64,000 nt of DNA, from contig CALSYL010000003.1 in the NCBI GenBank assembly GCA_943841495.1, forward strand, positions 144,915 to 208,914. The letters are read 5' to 3'. A model generated the notes under the pieces. That model did no database searches. It worked only from the letters and a program-made list of their open reading frames with translations, and had not been told where the DNA came from. Origin of the DNA: an uncultured bacterium (GTDB lineage: Bacteria; Fidelibacterota; Marinisomatia; Marinisomatales; Marinisomataceae). The translations under genes were made by a program, and so were the position numbers. Every line of letters begins with the position of its first letter. Positions within the stretch are counted from its first letter, which is position 1. Of the stretch, positions 26,838 to 37,076 are shown one piece after another.

Positions 26838-27970
26838 AACTATATTTTTTAATTGCAAAAAGATTTTTATTTCCTAATAAGAGATTTTCTTCGAGTATCG
26901 TAAATTTTATTTCATTTATAGGTTTATTTATTGGTGCAGCTGCAATTGTACTTTCGGTATCAGTTTTAAATGGTTTTCAAGATATTCTCAAGTCAGAATA
27001 TATTAAGTTGAATGGTCAATTTTTAATTGAAGATTATGATAAACAATTATATGAATCTACTAAAAGATACTTAGATTTTAATGATAGTACCTACTCGATT
27101 CATAACTTAGATGAATTATTAGTTATTGCTCAAAATAAACAAAGTCTTATTCAGCTTAAGTCAGTTACAAATCAATCTTTATTCAATTTTTATGATTTAA
27201 ATTTAAAAGAAAATCAAGAATATCTATCTGATAATGAAATTATAATAGGCAGTTCGCTTGCTTCACGACTTAATTTGGCGATAGGAGATAATGTTCGAGT
27301 CGTATCCAAGGATTTTAAATTCAATTATTTTGGTATTCCTGAAATAAGAGAGGTTGTTGTAGCAAATATATTTACTAATAGAATTTTAAGAGCAGATGAT
27401 TCTCTAGTCTTTGGATTGCTTAATGAGCCTTCAATAGAAAATTTATACTTTGAATTTAATAATTCTGAAGCAATAATATCAAATACATCATCAGAAATAT
27501 TATCTTGGAAAGATCGAAATCTCCAACTTTTTGAAGCAACTGAAATTGAAAAGAAAATAACATTTTTTACTCTATCATTGATAATATTAGTGGCATCATT
27601 CAATTTATGCTCATCTATAATGCAAATTACCTCAAAGAAGCTAAAAGATTTAGCCGTTTTAATGTCGCTTGGAGTGAATAAATCTGGAATTAAAATAATC
27701 TTTATTATTTATAGTTATTTAATAGGAGCCGGTGCTATTTTGAGCGGAATATTTTTTGCAGTTTTAATTATTTATCTTCAAAATTCTTTTTCATTAATTA
27801 AGCTAAACCCTGAATTTTATCTAGTTGATACACTACCAATGAATATATTTATAGGTGACATCTTTTTGCTTATAGTAGGTTCTTTAGTATTAGTTGGTAT
27901 TTTTTCATTAATACCATTAAGATTTGTTAAAGATATGAGTCCAAATCAAATCATCAATAGACAAATATGA
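26834..27970 (+). CDS. Lipoprotein-releasing ABC transporter permease, LolC/LolE family (second)
   Basis: The second 378-aa permease has the same one-plus-three helix layout. Its N-terminus (AKRFLFPNKRFSSSIVNFIS, then GAAAIVLSVSVLNGFQD) is close to canonical LolC/LolE. The extracytoplasmic domain spans about 45-260. It overlaps the first permease and lolD by four bases each, so all three products are probably made in step. The pair is likely a heterodimer. Confidence 0.9.
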   Translation: MKLYFLIAKRFLFPNKRFSSSIVNFISFIGLFIGAAAIVLSVSVLNGFQDILKSEYIKLNGQFLIEDYDKQLYESTKRYLDFNDSTYSIHNLDELLVIAQNKQSLIQLKSVTNQSLFNFYDLNLKENQEYLSDNEIIIGSSLASRLNLAIGDNVRVVSKDFKFNYFGIPEIREVVVANIFTNRILRADDSLVFGLLNEPSIENLYFEFNNSEAIISNTSSEILSWKDRNLQLFEATEIEKKITFFTLSLIILVASFNLCSSIMQITSKKLKDLAVLMSLGVNKSGIKIIFIIYSYLIGAGAILSGIFFAVLIIYLQNSFSLIKLNPEFYLVDTLPMNIFIGDIFLLIVGSLVLVGIFSLIPLRFVKDMSPNQIINRQI

Positions 27971-28626
27971 TTTTAAGTGTTAAAAATTTAAGTAAGAATT
28001 TTCGCGACGGTAAAAAAAACCTGAATGTCTTGCAAGATGTTAGCTTTGATGTAAAAAAAGGAGAAATTGTAACTATAAAGGGTCCTTCAGGTTCAGGAAA
28101 ATCTACATTATTAAGTATTTTAGGTACCTTAGATGATGCTGATAGCGGTAAAATAGTTATTAATTCTACATTAATAAACGAAGTTAAAGACTTAAATAAG
28201 TTGCGCAATTTAAATATAGGATTTGTTTTTCAATTTCATAATCTTATTTCAGAATTAACTCTTGAAGAGAATGTATTAATACCTAAAATGATTAATAAAG
28301 AAGAAATTGATAACCAAAAAATTGAAGAACTTTTTACATTTTTTGACCTACAAGATAGGATGAAATCATTTCCAAATGATTTATCTGGTGGCGAAAAACA
28401 ACGAGTAGCTGTGATGAGAGCTATAATAAATAATCCTTCTATTGTCATTGCTGATGAGCCAACAGGAAATTTAGATAAGGAGAATGTTCTTAAAATTATA
28501 GCACTTTTTAAGAAGTTGAATATTAACAATAAATTAACCTTTATCATTGCTACGCATGATGATCAAATATTTGAAATTGGCCACAGTAAGTATAATCTTG
28601 AAAGTGGAAAGTTAATAAAAATTTGA
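27967..28626 (+). CDS. lolD: Lipoprotein-releasing system ATP-binding protein
   Basis: LolD is the ATPase of the Lol lipoprotein extractor. The 219-aa ABC domain has Walker A GPSGSGKS (39-46), the signature LSGGEKQRVAVMRAI, Walker B VIADEPTGNLD and a switch His in ATHDD. Sequence resembles the LolD/MacB family, and the two preceding permeases select LolD over MacB, which carries its own permease. Confidence 0.93.
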   Translation: MILSVKNLSKNFRDGKKNLNVLQDVSFDVKKGEIVTIKGPSGSGKSTLLSILGTLDDADSGKIVINSTLINEVKDLNKLRNLNIGFVFQFHNLISELTLEENVLIPKMINKEEIDNQKIEELFTFFDLQDRMKSFPNDLSGGEKQRVAVMRAIINNPSIVIADEPTGNLDKENVLKIIALFKKLNINNKLTFIIATHDDQIFEIGHSKYNLESGKLIKI

Positions 28627-28630
28627 AAAC

Positions 28631-28667
28631 ATGACTTTATGTCATACATAATGACAATAATGTCATT
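28631..28667. promoter_or_regulatory. Overlapping TGTCA/TGACA inverted repeats upstream of dnaK
   Basis: Two inverted repeats lie side by side: ATGAC-TTTAT-GTCAT (28631-28645) and AATGAC-AATAAT-GTCATT (28650-28667). Their inner halves form a third, TGTCAT-ACATA-ATGACA (28640-28656). No T-run follows, so this is not an obvious terminator. The place, 64-100 bases before the dnaK start, suits an operator. It does not match the CIRCE heat-shock element. Confidence 0.45.
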
Positions 28668-28730
28668 AAAAATCTATTGGTATCATCTTTGCAACTATAA
28701 AATTGAAATAAAAATTTAAAGGAGTTTATA

Positions 28731-30641
28731 ATGGGAAAAATTATTGGAATTGATTTAGGAACAACAAATTCATGCGTTGCTGTAATGGAAGGTGGAGAAC
28801 CAACTGTAATTACTAGTCCCGAAGGCGGTAGAACAACCCCTTCAGTAATTGGATTTACTAAGGACGGAGAAAGATTAGTTGGAGATCCAGCAAAAAGACA
28901 GGCAGTTACGAATCCTAACAATACAATTTATTCTATAAAAAGATTTATGGGCAGAACACCTGCAGAGATAAAAAAAGATATTGATGAGGTGCCTTATAAT
29001 GTTGTTATTGATGGAAAAAAAGTAAACGTTGAAGCGAACGGTAAACAATATCAACCGCAAGAAATTAGTGCTATGGTTCTTCAGAAAATGAAGCAAATGG
29101 CTGAACAATATTTAGGTTCTACTGTTACAGATGCTGTTATAACTGTTCCAGCATATTTTAATGACTCACAAAGAAAAGCGACTAAAGATGCTGGAAAAAT
29201 TGCTGGTTTAAATGTGAAAAGAATTATCAATGAACCTACAGCTGCATCGTTAGCCTATGGATTTGACAAAAAGAAAGATGAAAAGGTTGCTGTTTTTGAT
29301 CTAGGCGGAGGAACTTTTGACATTTCTATATTAGATATTTTAAATGATGAAGGTCAAAGTATTGAAGTAAATGCTAGTAATGGCGATGGAAGACTTGGAG
29401 GAGATGACTTTGATCAAAAGATAGTTGATTGGTTAGCAGATGAATTCAAAAAAAATGAAGGAATAGATCTTCGCAAAGATCCAATGGCTTTACAAAGATT
29501 GAAAGAGTCTGCAGAAAATGCTAAGAAAGAACTTTCTTCTTCAAAGCAAACTGAAATAAATCTCCCTTTTATTACAGCAGATTCATCAGGTCCAAAGCAT
29601 TTAAATATGACTTTAACTAGAGCAGTTTTTGAACAGCTAGTTGCTGACTTAATTGAAAGAGTTGTAGCTCCATGTAAACAAGCATTAAAAGATTCAAAAT
29701 TGAGCTCATCTGACATTAATGAAGTTATTCTTGTTGGTGGTTCAACTAGAATACCTGCAATTCAAGCAAAAGTAAAAGAGATTTTTGGAAAAAATCCAAA
29801 CCAAAGTGTAAATCCAGATGAGGTAGTTGCATTAGGTGCAGCAATTCAAGGCGGTGTTTTATCAGGTGATGTAGATGACGTATTACTGCTTGATGTAACC
29901 CCACTTACCTTAGGAATAGAAACAATGGGTGGAGTTGCTACACCGTTAATTGAAAAAAATACAACGATTCCAACACAAAAGTCTCAAGTATTTTCCACAG
30001 CAGCAGACAATCAACCGATGGTTGAGATACATGTTGTGCAAGGAGAAAGGTCTTTGGCTAAAGATAACAAAAGTCTAGGAAGGTTTCACTTAGATGGAAT
30101 TCCTCCTGCGCCAAGAGGAACTCCTCAAATTGAAGTTTCTTTTGATATGGATGCGGATGGAATTTTGAATGTTAAAGCAGTAGATAAAGCTACATCTAAA
30201 GAACAAAGCATTAGAATTGAAGCACAAAGTGGCTTATCAGATCAAGAAATTGAAAAAATGGTTAATGACGCTAAGAAGCATGAGGCGGAAGATAAAGCTA
30301 AAAAAGAAGAAATTGATACCAAAAATCAAGCTGAACAACTGGTATTTCAAACAGAGAAGCAGATGAAAGATTTGGATGAAAAATTATCTGAAGATGATAA
30401 AAAAGATCTCACTGAAGCATTAGATAAACTTAAAAAAGCTAATGAATCATCTGTGATTGAAGATATTAAAACTGAAATGGAAAATTTAAATTCAGTATGG
30501 AGTTCAAAAGCTTCTTCTATGTATGATGCTTCAAGCGGTCAAGAACAAGCTAATCCAGCTCAAGAACCAAGTTCATCTACTGATGCAAAAGATGATAAAA
30601 AAATTAAAGATGCTGATTTTGAAGTAGTTGATGAAGACTAG
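28731..30641 (+). CDS. dnaK: Molecular chaperone DnaK (Hsp70)
   Basis: DnaK folds and refolds proteins in an ATP cycle with DnaJ and GrpE. The 636-aa protein is full length: [18 protein letters not shown] at the start, the phosphate loop [23 protein letters not shown], the linker [13 protein letters not shown] and a C-terminal end ADFEVVDED. An AAAGGAG Shine-Dalgarno lies at proper spacing. dnaJ and grpE are not adjacent. Confidence 0.99.
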   Translation: MGKIIGIDLGTTNSCVAVMEGGEPTVITSPEGGRTTPSVIGFTKDGERLVGDPAKRQAVTNPNNTIYSIKRFMGRTPAEIKKDIDEVPYNVVIDGKKVNVEANGKQYQPQEISAMVLQKMKQMAEQYLGSTVTDAVITVPAYFNDSQRKATKDAGKIAGLNVKRIINEPTAASLAYGFDKKKDEKVAVFDLGGGTFDISILDILNDEGQSIEVNASNGDGRLGGDDFDQKIVDWLADEFKKNEGIDLRKDPMALQRLKESAENAKKELSSSKQTEINLPFITADSSGPKHLNMTLTRAVFEQLVADLIERVVAPCKQALKDSKLSSSDINEVILVGGSTRIPAIQAKVKEIFGKNPNQSVNPDEVVALGAAIQGGVLSGDVDDVLLLDVTPLTLGIETMGGVATPLIEKNTTIPTQKSQVFSTAADNQPMVEIHVVQGERSLAKDNKSLGRFHLDGIPPAPRGTPQIEVSFDMDADGILNVKAVDKATSKEQSIRIEAQSGLSDQEIEKMVNDAKKHEAEDKAKKEEIDTKNQAEQLVFQTEKQMKDLDEKLSEDDKKDLTEALDKLKKANESSVIEDIKTEMENLNSVWSSKASSMYDASSGQEQANPAQEPSSSTDAKDDKKIKDADFEVVDED

Positions 30642-30684
30642 TTTTAGATTTTTTATTTAGCTATTAATAGTTAGTTTTTCAACT

Positions 30685-31884
30685 ATGAAAAGAATAGTTC
30701 CAAAGCTAATAAAAACTCTACTAAACCTAATATCTACTTTAGTATTTTTTTTAATTATTGTTGTTATAGCATTCTATTTCTATCTATCTGACGGTGTTGA
30801 ATTTAATCTTGATCAGTCAAATAAAACATTAAGTAGTCTTACTCAAAGATTCGAAATTGATTTCGATGAATCTTCCTCTGTTTTTTTTAAATCAAGAGAC
30901 AATGATATAGATACTTATATTACACTAGCAAATCCTGTTATTAAAAAATCTGGAAAAATTTTACTTGAAGCAGAAAATATTACATTAAATACATCTTTGG
31001 ATTTCAGAAAGTCTTTACAGCTTGCAACTCAAATTATATTAAATAATAATACAGATCTTGATTTAATTAACCCTGTTATTATCAAATTAAAAAGTCCACT
31101 ACTCGACATATCTAATGTTCAAGGTCAGGATGCATTTGATAGTAGTGGTGAAAAATTTTTCAACGTATCTATTAAAGCTGAGAATGGAAAAATGATTGAC
31201 GGAGAAATAGATTTAGGTGAATTTGATTTTTTATTAAATATTAAACAATTTTCACAAAAGTCAATCTTGGACAGTTTTAAATTTAGATTAAAATCATCAG
31301 AAAAATTTCCTGCAAGTTATATTGCACAATTTTTCCCAGATGTTGAAAAAATAGGAGATTCGAAAGAAACAGTATCATTCGATATCACTTTGGAGGACGA
31401 ATCTGTCAATAATTCTGAGATAAGTCAAAAGTTGAATGGTGTCATTCAAATTAGAAATACAACAATGAGACTTAAAACATTTCCAGTACAATTAAAACCT
31501 GAAGCAATAAGAAGACTCAATTTAGATTTGAGTATTGTTGACAATATTGGACAAGCCAATTTGATTGGAACAGTTTATAATCCTAAAAAAAGTTTAGGAT
31601 TGCAAACTAAGCCTAATCTGCAAATTGGTGGTACAATAGATTTTGCAGAAATTACGAAACCTGATTTAAATTTAATCGTTAATGGTTATGATATATATTT
31701 TGCAAAGCTAGAAAATACAAATTTAAATGGGGTGACTGACTTAACAGTCTCTATCATTGGTAAAAATGTATTAGATTTGAAAGGTTCTTTAAAAATTAAA
31801 AAAAGCAGCGGATTCTTGGTTCCATTAACCGATACTGAATTTGAAGCAAAGCACGTAATAAGAAGTTTAGATGAAAAAAAATGA
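30685..31884 (+). CDS. Membrane-anchored AsmA-like protein of unknown function
   Basis: The 399-aa protein has a single N-terminal membrane helix (about 15-33) and then an all-beta-looking extracytoplasmic part with repeated short hydrophobic strands (DLDLINPVIIKLKSP, LDIS; NLNGVTDLTVSIIGK). That resembles AsmA/TamB-type lipid-transfer or outer-membrane biogenesis proteins, but I see no decisive motif. It overlaps the MoxR gene by 14 bases, which suggests co-translation with that cluster. Confidence 0.6.
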   Translation: MKRIVPKLIKTLLNLISTLVFFLIIVVIAFYFYLSDGVEFNLDQSNKTLSSLTQRFEIDFDESSSVFFKSRDNDIDTYITLANPVIKKSGKILLEAENITLNTSLDFRKSLQLATQIILNNNTDLDLINPVIIKLKSPLLDISNVQGQDAFDSSGEKFFNVSIKAENGKMIDGEIDLGEFDFLLNIKQFSQKSILDSFKFRLKSSEKFPASYIAQFFPDVEKIGDSKETVSFDITLEDESVNNSEISQKLNGVIQIRNTTMRLKTFPVQLKPEAIRRLNLDLSIVDNIGQANLIGTVYNPKKSLGLQTKPNLQIGGTIDFAEITKPDLNLIVNGYDIYFAKLENTNLNGVTDLTVSIIGKNVLDLKGSLKIKKSSGFLVPLTDTEFEAKHVIRSLDEKK

Positions 31885-32863
31885 ACTAGATAGATTGAAT
31901 GTCAAGATTCAACAAAAATCATCATTTATTGATGAACTTAGAAATGAGATTTCTAAAGTTATAGTCGGTCAAAATGATTTAATTGATAAGATTTTAATTT
32001 CAGTTATTTCTAATGGTCATATACTTTTAGAGGGTGTACCTGGTTTGGCAAAAACTTTAACAATTAATACAGTAGCAAGCTTAATTAATGCTGAATTTAA
32101 AAGAATACAATTTACCCCAGATATGCTTCCTGCAGATCTTTTAGGAACATTAATATATAATCAAAAAACTGGCGAATTCAACACAAAAAAAGGTCCTATA
32201 TTTTCTAATATAATTTTAGCTGATGAAATAAATAGAGCTCCATCAAAAGTTCAAAGTGCATTGCTTGAATCAATGCAAGAGAGACAGGTTACGATAGGAG
32301 ATGAAACTTTTAAACTTTCAACTCCCTTCTTGGTGTTAGCTACTCAAAATCCAATTGAGCAAGAAGGTACATATCCACTTCCTGAGGCGCAGGTTGATAG
32401 ATTTATGATGAAAGTATTAGTCAGTTACCCATCAATTACGGAAGAAAAAGAAATTTTAGAACGAGCAAGTACAATTTCAAAAAATAAAATGAAATCTGTA
32501 ATCAAATCTAAAACAATTCTTGATGCACAAGAATTAGTAAACGAAATATATATTGATTCAAAAATTGCTGATTATATTTTAAATATAGTCTTTGCAACAC
32601 GAGAACCAGAAAAGTTTAATTTATCTAAGTTAAGTGACCTAATTACTTTTGGTGCATCGCCTAGAGCGTCTATTAATTTAGTTCTCGCTTCGAAGGCTAA
32701 AGCATTTATTAATGGAAGAGGTTATGTTATTCCAGAGGATGTGAAATATGTAGCAAAAGATATACTAAGGCATAGAATTTTACTATCTTATGAAGCAGAA
32801 GCTGAAGAAATATCGTCTGAAGATATTATTGATCAACTTCTTCAAGAAATTCCAGTTCCTTAA
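31871..32863 (+). CDS. MoxR-family AAA+ ATPase
   Basis: MoxR ATPases act as chaperones that load metals or assemble complexes together with DUF58 and VWA proteins. The 330-aa protein has Walker A GVPGLAKT (55-62), DEINRAPSKVQSALLESMQE, ATQNPIEQEGTYPLPEAQ-type sensor I region and the C-terminal lid GASPRASI. It heads a MoxR-DUF58-lipoprotein set. The client complex is unknown. Confidence 0.95.
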   Translation: MKKNELDRLNVKIQQKSSFIDELRNEISKVIVGQNDLIDKILISVISNGHILLEGVPGLAKTLTINTVASLINAEFKRIQFTPDMLPADLLGTLIYNQKTGEFNTKKGPIFSNIILADEINRAPSKVQSALLESMQERQVTIGDETFKLSTPFLVLATQNPIEQEGTYPLPEAQVDRFMMKVLVSYPSITEEKEILERASTISKNKMKSVIKSKTILDAQELVNEIYIDSKIADYILNIVFATREPEKFNLSKLSDLITFGASPRASINLVLASKAKAFINGRGYVIPEDVKYVAKDILRHRILLSYEAEAEEISSEDIIDQLLQEIPVP

Positions 32864-32870
32864 GGTGTAA

Positions 32871-33749
32871 ATGTCCAAAGAAATTCTAAAAAAAGTTCGT
32901 CAAATCGAAATCAGAACTAAAAATATTGTAAACGATTTTTTTGGAGGAGATTATCACTCAAATTTCAAAGGAAGAGGAATGACATTTTCAGAAGTTAGAG
33001 AATACATTCCTGGAGATGATGTAAGGTCAATTGACTGGAATGTCACTGCAAAAACCGGTAAACCCCATATAAAAGTATTTGAAGAGGAAAGAGAGCTATC
33101 TGTGCTCTTGCTTATCGATGTAAGTAGTTCAGGGGTATTTGGATCAAAGAACGAGCTCAAAATTGATGTTGCTGTAGAAATTGCAGCAATGCTAAGTTTT
33201 TCAGCAATTAAAAATAATGATAAAGTTGGATTAGCATTATTTAGCGATAAAATTGAGAAATATATTCCTCCTAAAAAAGGAAAGAAACATGTTTTAAGAT
33301 TGATTACAGATATAGTTAATCATGATTTTGGGTCAAATCAAAAAAGAACCTCAATAAAAAACGCAATAGATTTTGCAAATAAAATTTCGAAGAGAAAGAG
33401 TGTGATATTTCTTATCTCTGATTTTATTGATGATAATTTTTGGAATGAGTTAAAATTTCTGAATTTTAAACATGATTTAGTTGGTTTGCAGATATACGAT
33501 TCTTATGAAAAAGATTTTCCAAATATAGGATTAATAAATATATATGACTCAGAAACAGGTAAAAAAACTTGGATAGATACTTCAAGCAGAAAAAATCGTA
33601 AAAAATTTTCAGAAAATTCTAATAAAAAACTTAATTCATTTTCAAAAAAATGCAAAAAAATAGGATTTGATTTATTGCAAATAAGCACGGATGATGATTA
33701 TGTAAAATTCCTAATGCAATTTTTTAGAAAAAGAGCTAAAAGAAATTAA
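32871..33749 (+). CDS. DUF58 protein (MoxR partner)
   Basis: The 292-aa protein has the DUF58 core: FKGRGMTFSEVREYIPGDD followed by RSIDWNVTAKTGKPHIK (around 34-68), then a VWA-like half with LLLIDVSSSG (near 80) and VIFLISDFID. Such proteins are encoded next to MoxR ATPases and act with them. It overlaps the next gene by one base. Confidence 0.93.
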   Translation: MSKEILKKVRQIEIRTKNIVNDFFGGDYHSNFKGRGMTFSEVREYIPGDDVRSIDWNVTAKTGKPHIKVFEEERELSVLLLIDVSSSGVFGSKNELKIDVAVEIAAMLSFSAIKNNDKVGLALFSDKIEKYIPPKKGKKHVLRLITDIVNHDFGSNQKRTSIKNAIDFANKISKRKSVIFLISDFIDDNFWNELKFLNFKHDLVGLQIYDSYEKDFPNIGLINIYDSETGKKTWIDTSSRKNRKKFSENSNKKLNSFSKKCKKIGFDLLQISTDDDYVKFLMQFFRKRAKRN

Positions 33750-34612
33750 TGAAAAAATATTTCATCATTTTATCAATTCTAATTATGTCATGCCAAGATG
33801 ATATTCAGTCCCCGGAAATGGTTTTTGAAACAAATCCTAAAGTTTCTCAAATTGGTCTACCAGTAAATCATAGTATAAAAGTTGATAATATAGGTGAATT
33901 GTTTACGCTTAATAGTGTAGCATGGGAAGATTCTTCATATTGGCTTAAGGATTCTAGTAATGTAATAATTACAAATTCAAATATTGATACATTTAAAAAT
34001 TCAATTTTATTTAATTATGAAATTACATTTTGGGATACTGGCAGAGTAGTTATTCCACCTCATTATATAAATATAAGTTTTCCTGATTCTCTAGTTCCTT
34101 CAATTTTTAAAACTGACTCAAGCGAGGTTCTTATTACATCTGTTTTTGACAGTACAATGACTACAGTTATCAACGATAAACCGCTAAAAGAAATAAAGTT
34201 TCCAATAGAACGTTTAAAATTGTTTGCATTTTTTCTTCTAATTACATCAATTTTATATTTTATATATCTTTTAAGTACAAGAAATAGTCAAAAATTAAAG
34301 ATAAGAAAATTTTTCAATTTGAACCCGAAATTAAAAGCGTTAAAAGATGTAGAAAAAATTAGTTTAGACTTGTCATCAATGGAGTTTTATAGTCAAGTGG
34401 CAGAAATATTAAAAAAATATTTCCACAATAATTTTTATATCATTTCATTTGAAATGACTTCATCAGAGTTAAAGGAATATTTTCAAGATAATGAATTAAA
34501 TATTCTATTAGACGAAATTGATCAAGCTAAGTTTGCAAAAAAAGAATCTTCAAAATCTGAAAAAAAGGGTATTTTAGAATTATTAAAAAAAGTTATAAGA
34601 AGACTATTATAA
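33749..34612 (+). CDS. Predicted lipoprotein with central membrane helix, MoxR/DUF58-linked
   Basis: This 287-aa protein begins with a lipoprotein signal (ILIMSCQDD, Cys15). An extracytoplasmic beta-rich domain runs to about 150, a membrane helix lies at ~154-172, and a charged cytoplasmic tail ends in KKVIRRLL. The layout is that of the DUF4381/BatD-like third members of MoxR-DUF58 clusters. No BatA/BatB-type VWA membrane protein follows, so the cluster is short. Identification rests on topology and place. Confidence 0.65.
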   Translation: MKKYFIILSILIMSCQDDIQSPEMVFETNPKVSQIGLPVNHSIKVDNIGELFTLNSVAWEDSSYWLKDSSNVIITNSNIDTFKNSILFNYEITFWDTGRVVIPPHYINISFPDSLVPSIFKTDSSEVLITSVFDSTMTTVINDKPLKEIKFPIERLKLFAFFLLITSILYFIYLLSTRNSQKLKIRKFFNLNPKLKALKDVEKISLDLSSMEFYSQVAEILKKYFHNNFYIISFEMTSSELKEYFQDNELNILLDEIDQAKFAKKESSKSEKKGILELLKKVIRRLL

Positions 34613-34639
34613 AGCAATTAATTAAATTAATTTACAATC

Positions 34640-35203
34640 ATGAGTACAACAGCAGATATTAGAAATGGCGCCGTAATTCTTTTTAAAAATTCAAGAATGA
34701 AGATTGTTGAATTTCAACATGTGAAACCTGGTAAAGGTCCTGCATTTGTAAGAACCAAATTAAAAGACATTAAATCTGGAAAAATTATTGATCATACATA
34801 TAATTCTGGAGCAAAAATTGAATTTATTAGGGTTACTTCAAGCAAGTTTCAATATTTATATAGAGATGGTGATAGTTTTGTTTTTATGGATAACAATACC
34901 TTTAATCAAGTAAATGTTTCTAAAGAAATGATGGATGATGGATATTTCTATATTAAAGAAGGTGATACCATTGAGATATCGTTCGATGGAGATGAAATAA
35001 TAAGCTTAATACTACCTTCAAAAACTGTTTTAAAGGTTGTTCAGACAGACCCTGGTCACAAAGGAAATACTGCAACAAATGCATTAAAGCCTGCCAAATT
35101 AGAAACTGGTTTAGAAGTTCAGGTGCCATTGTTTATTAATGAGGGAGATTTAGTTAAAATTGATACTGGAGATGGTAGTTATTCAGAAAGAGTGAAGCAA
35201 TAA
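34640..35203 (+). CDS. efp: Translation elongation factor P
   Basis: EF-P rescues ribosomes stalled on polyproline. The 187-aa three-domain protein has the loop PGKGPA with Lys32 at the tip, the residue modified in many bacteria, and ends with the usual GDLVKIDTGDGSYSERV. No modifying enzyme (EpmA or EarP) is adjacent. efp-accB-accC is a common order. Confidence 0.98.
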   Translation: MSTTADIRNGAVILFKNSRMKIVEFQHVKPGKGPAFVRTKLKDIKSGKIIDHTYNSGAKIEFIRVTSSKFQYLYRDGDSFVFMDNNTFNQVNVSKEMMDDGYFYIKEGDTIEISFDGDEIISLILPSKTVLKVVQTDPGHKGNTATNALKPAKLETGLEVQVPLFINEGDLVKIDTGDGSYSERVKQ

Positions 35204-35206
35204 TTT

Positions 35207-35686
35207 ATGTGGAAAGATAAAATAAAAGAAATTATATATATGCTTGAAAATAGCGATGTCAATGAAATCGAAGTTAGATTTTGGTTCAATAAGATTAAGG
35301 TAACAAAAAAACCATCCATCCTTAATTTGGATTCTTCTAAAGTTGCTTCACAAGATATTTCTACTAGTTCCCAAAATTTAATTTCAACTGATAACAATGT
35401 AGCTAAAGATGAACAAAAAATTGCAACTTCATCAGTTTCAAGCTTGGTTGAAGTTAAATCGCCAATGCCTGGAACTTTTTATTCTTCTCCAGATCCTGAT
35501 TCATCGCCATTTGTATCAGTGGGAGATACAGTAAAACCTGGTGATACAATATGCATTGTAGAGGCAATGAAAATTATGAATGAGATTCAGGCTGAAGATG
35601 CTGGAGTAGTTGAAGAAATTTTAATTCAAAATGCTAGTCCAGTTGAATTCGATCAAGTGCTTTTCAAATTAAAACCTTCCAATTAA
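35207..35686 (+). CDS. accB: Biotin carboxyl carrier protein of acetyl-CoA carboxylase
   Basis: AccB carries biotin between the biotin carboxylase and the carboxyltransferase. The 159-aa protein has a disordered Ser-rich linker (about 45-75) and a C-terminal biotinyl domain with the motif [10 protein letters not shown], where Lys122 is biotinylated. It lies three bases after efp and one base before accC. Confidence 0.97.
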   Translation: MWKDKIKEIIYMLENSDVNEIEVRFWFNKIKVTKKPSILNLDSSKVASQDISTSSQNLISTDNNVAKDEQKIATSSVSSLVEVKSPMPGTFYSSPDPDSSPFVSVGDTVKPGDTICIVEAMKIMNEIQAEDAGVVEEILIQNASPVEFDQVLFKLKPSN

Positions 35687-35687
35687 A

Positions 35688-37076
35688 ATGTTTAAGAAAA
35701 TTCTTATTGCCAATAGAGGTGAAATAGCTATAAGAATAATTAGAGCATGCAACGAGATGGGAATTAAAACCGTAGCTGTTTACTCAAAAGCAGATGAACA
35801 TTCTTTGCACATAAAATTTGCTGATGAGGCTATTTGTATTGGAAATGGTCCTGCAGTTGAAAGTTATTTAAATATTCCTAGAATCATCGCTGCAGGCGAA
35901 ATCACAAATGCTGATGCAATTCATCCTGGTTATGGATTTCTAGCTGAGAATGCAAAATTTAGTCAAATTTGCAAAGATAATGGATTTACATTTATTGGTC
36001 CAGATGCAGAAATTATTGATTTAATGGGAGATAAAGTGAATGCAAGAAAAGCAGCTAATAAAGCAGGAGTTCCTATTATTCCTGGAAGTAATACCCTTTC
36101 TTCAGTTCAAGAATTCCTCGAAATAGCAGAAAATATTGGATATCCAGTTATGCTTAAGGCTGTAGCTGGTGGCGGTGGAAAAGGAATGCGAGTTATTAGA
36201 AATGCATCAGAAGCCGAAAAAGGATTTGCTATTATTCAAAATGAAGCAGGAATGGCTTTTAATAATTCAGAAATTTATGTTGAAAAATTTGTTGAAAATG
36301 GTAGACATATAGAAGTTCAAATTTTGTCTGACAAATTTGGAAATCATTTACATTTAGGTGAAAGAGAGTGCTCAATTCAAAGAAGCAATCAAAAGCTAAT
36401 TGAAGAATGTCCATCAATTTTTGTTGATAAAGATTTAAGAGAGAAACTTACTTCAAAATCAATTGAGTTAGCGAAAAATGTTAATTATGTGGGAGCTGGC
36501 ACAATCGAATTTTTAGTAGACAAAGATAAAAACTTCTTTTTTATTGAAATGAATACAAGAATTCAAGTAGAACATACAGTCACGGAAATGGTATGTATGA
36601 TTGATTTGGTTAAAGAGCAAATTAGAACTTATGCTGGAGAAAAGCTTTCAATGGACCAAAAAGATATATCAATGAACGGACATGCAATTGAATGTAGAAT
36701 CAACGCTGAAGATCCATATAATAATTTTATACCATCCCCAAAAAAGATAGAATCACTTAATTTTGCTGGAGGTATTGGAGTAAGAATTGATTCATTCATA
36801 TATGCTGGATATCAAATACCAACATTTTATGATTCAATGTTAGGAAAGTTAATAGTTCACTCTTCGTCCAGAGAAAAAGCAATTATTAGAATGAGAAGAT
36901 CATTGCAAGAAACTTTTATTGAAGGGCCTCAAACAACGCTACCATTACTAGAAAAAATTTTTGAAAATAAAGACTTTAAAAATGGAAATTTTGATATAAA
37001 TTTTTTAGGAAAATTTTTAAAAAAAACCGAAAGGGAGAAGGATGAATCATCCAAAGAATTTGAAGTATACATCTGA
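35688..37076 (+). CDS. accC: Biotin carboxylase subunit of acetyl-CoA carboxylase
   Basis: AccC carboxylates AccB-biotin with bicarbonate and ATP for malonyl-CoA synthesis. The 462-aa protein has the N-terminal KILIANRGEIAIRIIRAC, the ATP-grasp glycine loop GGGGKGMR, catalytic EMNTRIQVEHTVTE and the C-terminal domain GHAIECRINAEDP. The last 35 bases overlap gcvH. The carboxyltransferase genes (accA/accD) are elsewhere. Confidence 0.97.
   Translation: MFKKILIANRGEIAIRIIRACNEMGIKTVAVYSKADEHSLHIKFADEAICIGNGPAVESYLNIPRIIAAGEITNADAIHPGYGFLAENAKFSQICKDNGFTFIGPDAEIIDLMGDKVNARKAANKAGVPIIPGSNTLSSVQEFLEIAENIGYPVMLKAVAGGGGKGMRVIRNASEAEKGFAIIQNEAGMAFNNSEIYVEKFVENGRHIEVQILSDKFGNHLHLGERECSIQRSNQKLIEECPSIFVDKDLREKLTSKSIELAKNVNYVGAGTIEFLVDKDKNFFFIEMNTRIQVEHTVTEMVCMIDLVKEQIRTYAGEKLSMDQKDISMNGHAIECRINAEDPYNNFIPSPKKIESLNFAGGIGVRIDSFIYAGYQIPTFYDSMLGKLIVHSSSREKAIIRMRRSLQETFIEGPQTTLPLLEKIFENKDFKNGNFDINFLGKFLKKTEREKDESSKEFEVYI

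Noticed and set aside
28627-28730. CIRCE heat-shock element upstream of dnaK
   Set aside because: The TTAGCACTC-N9-GAGTGCTAA pattern is absent; only the TGTCA repeats are seen.
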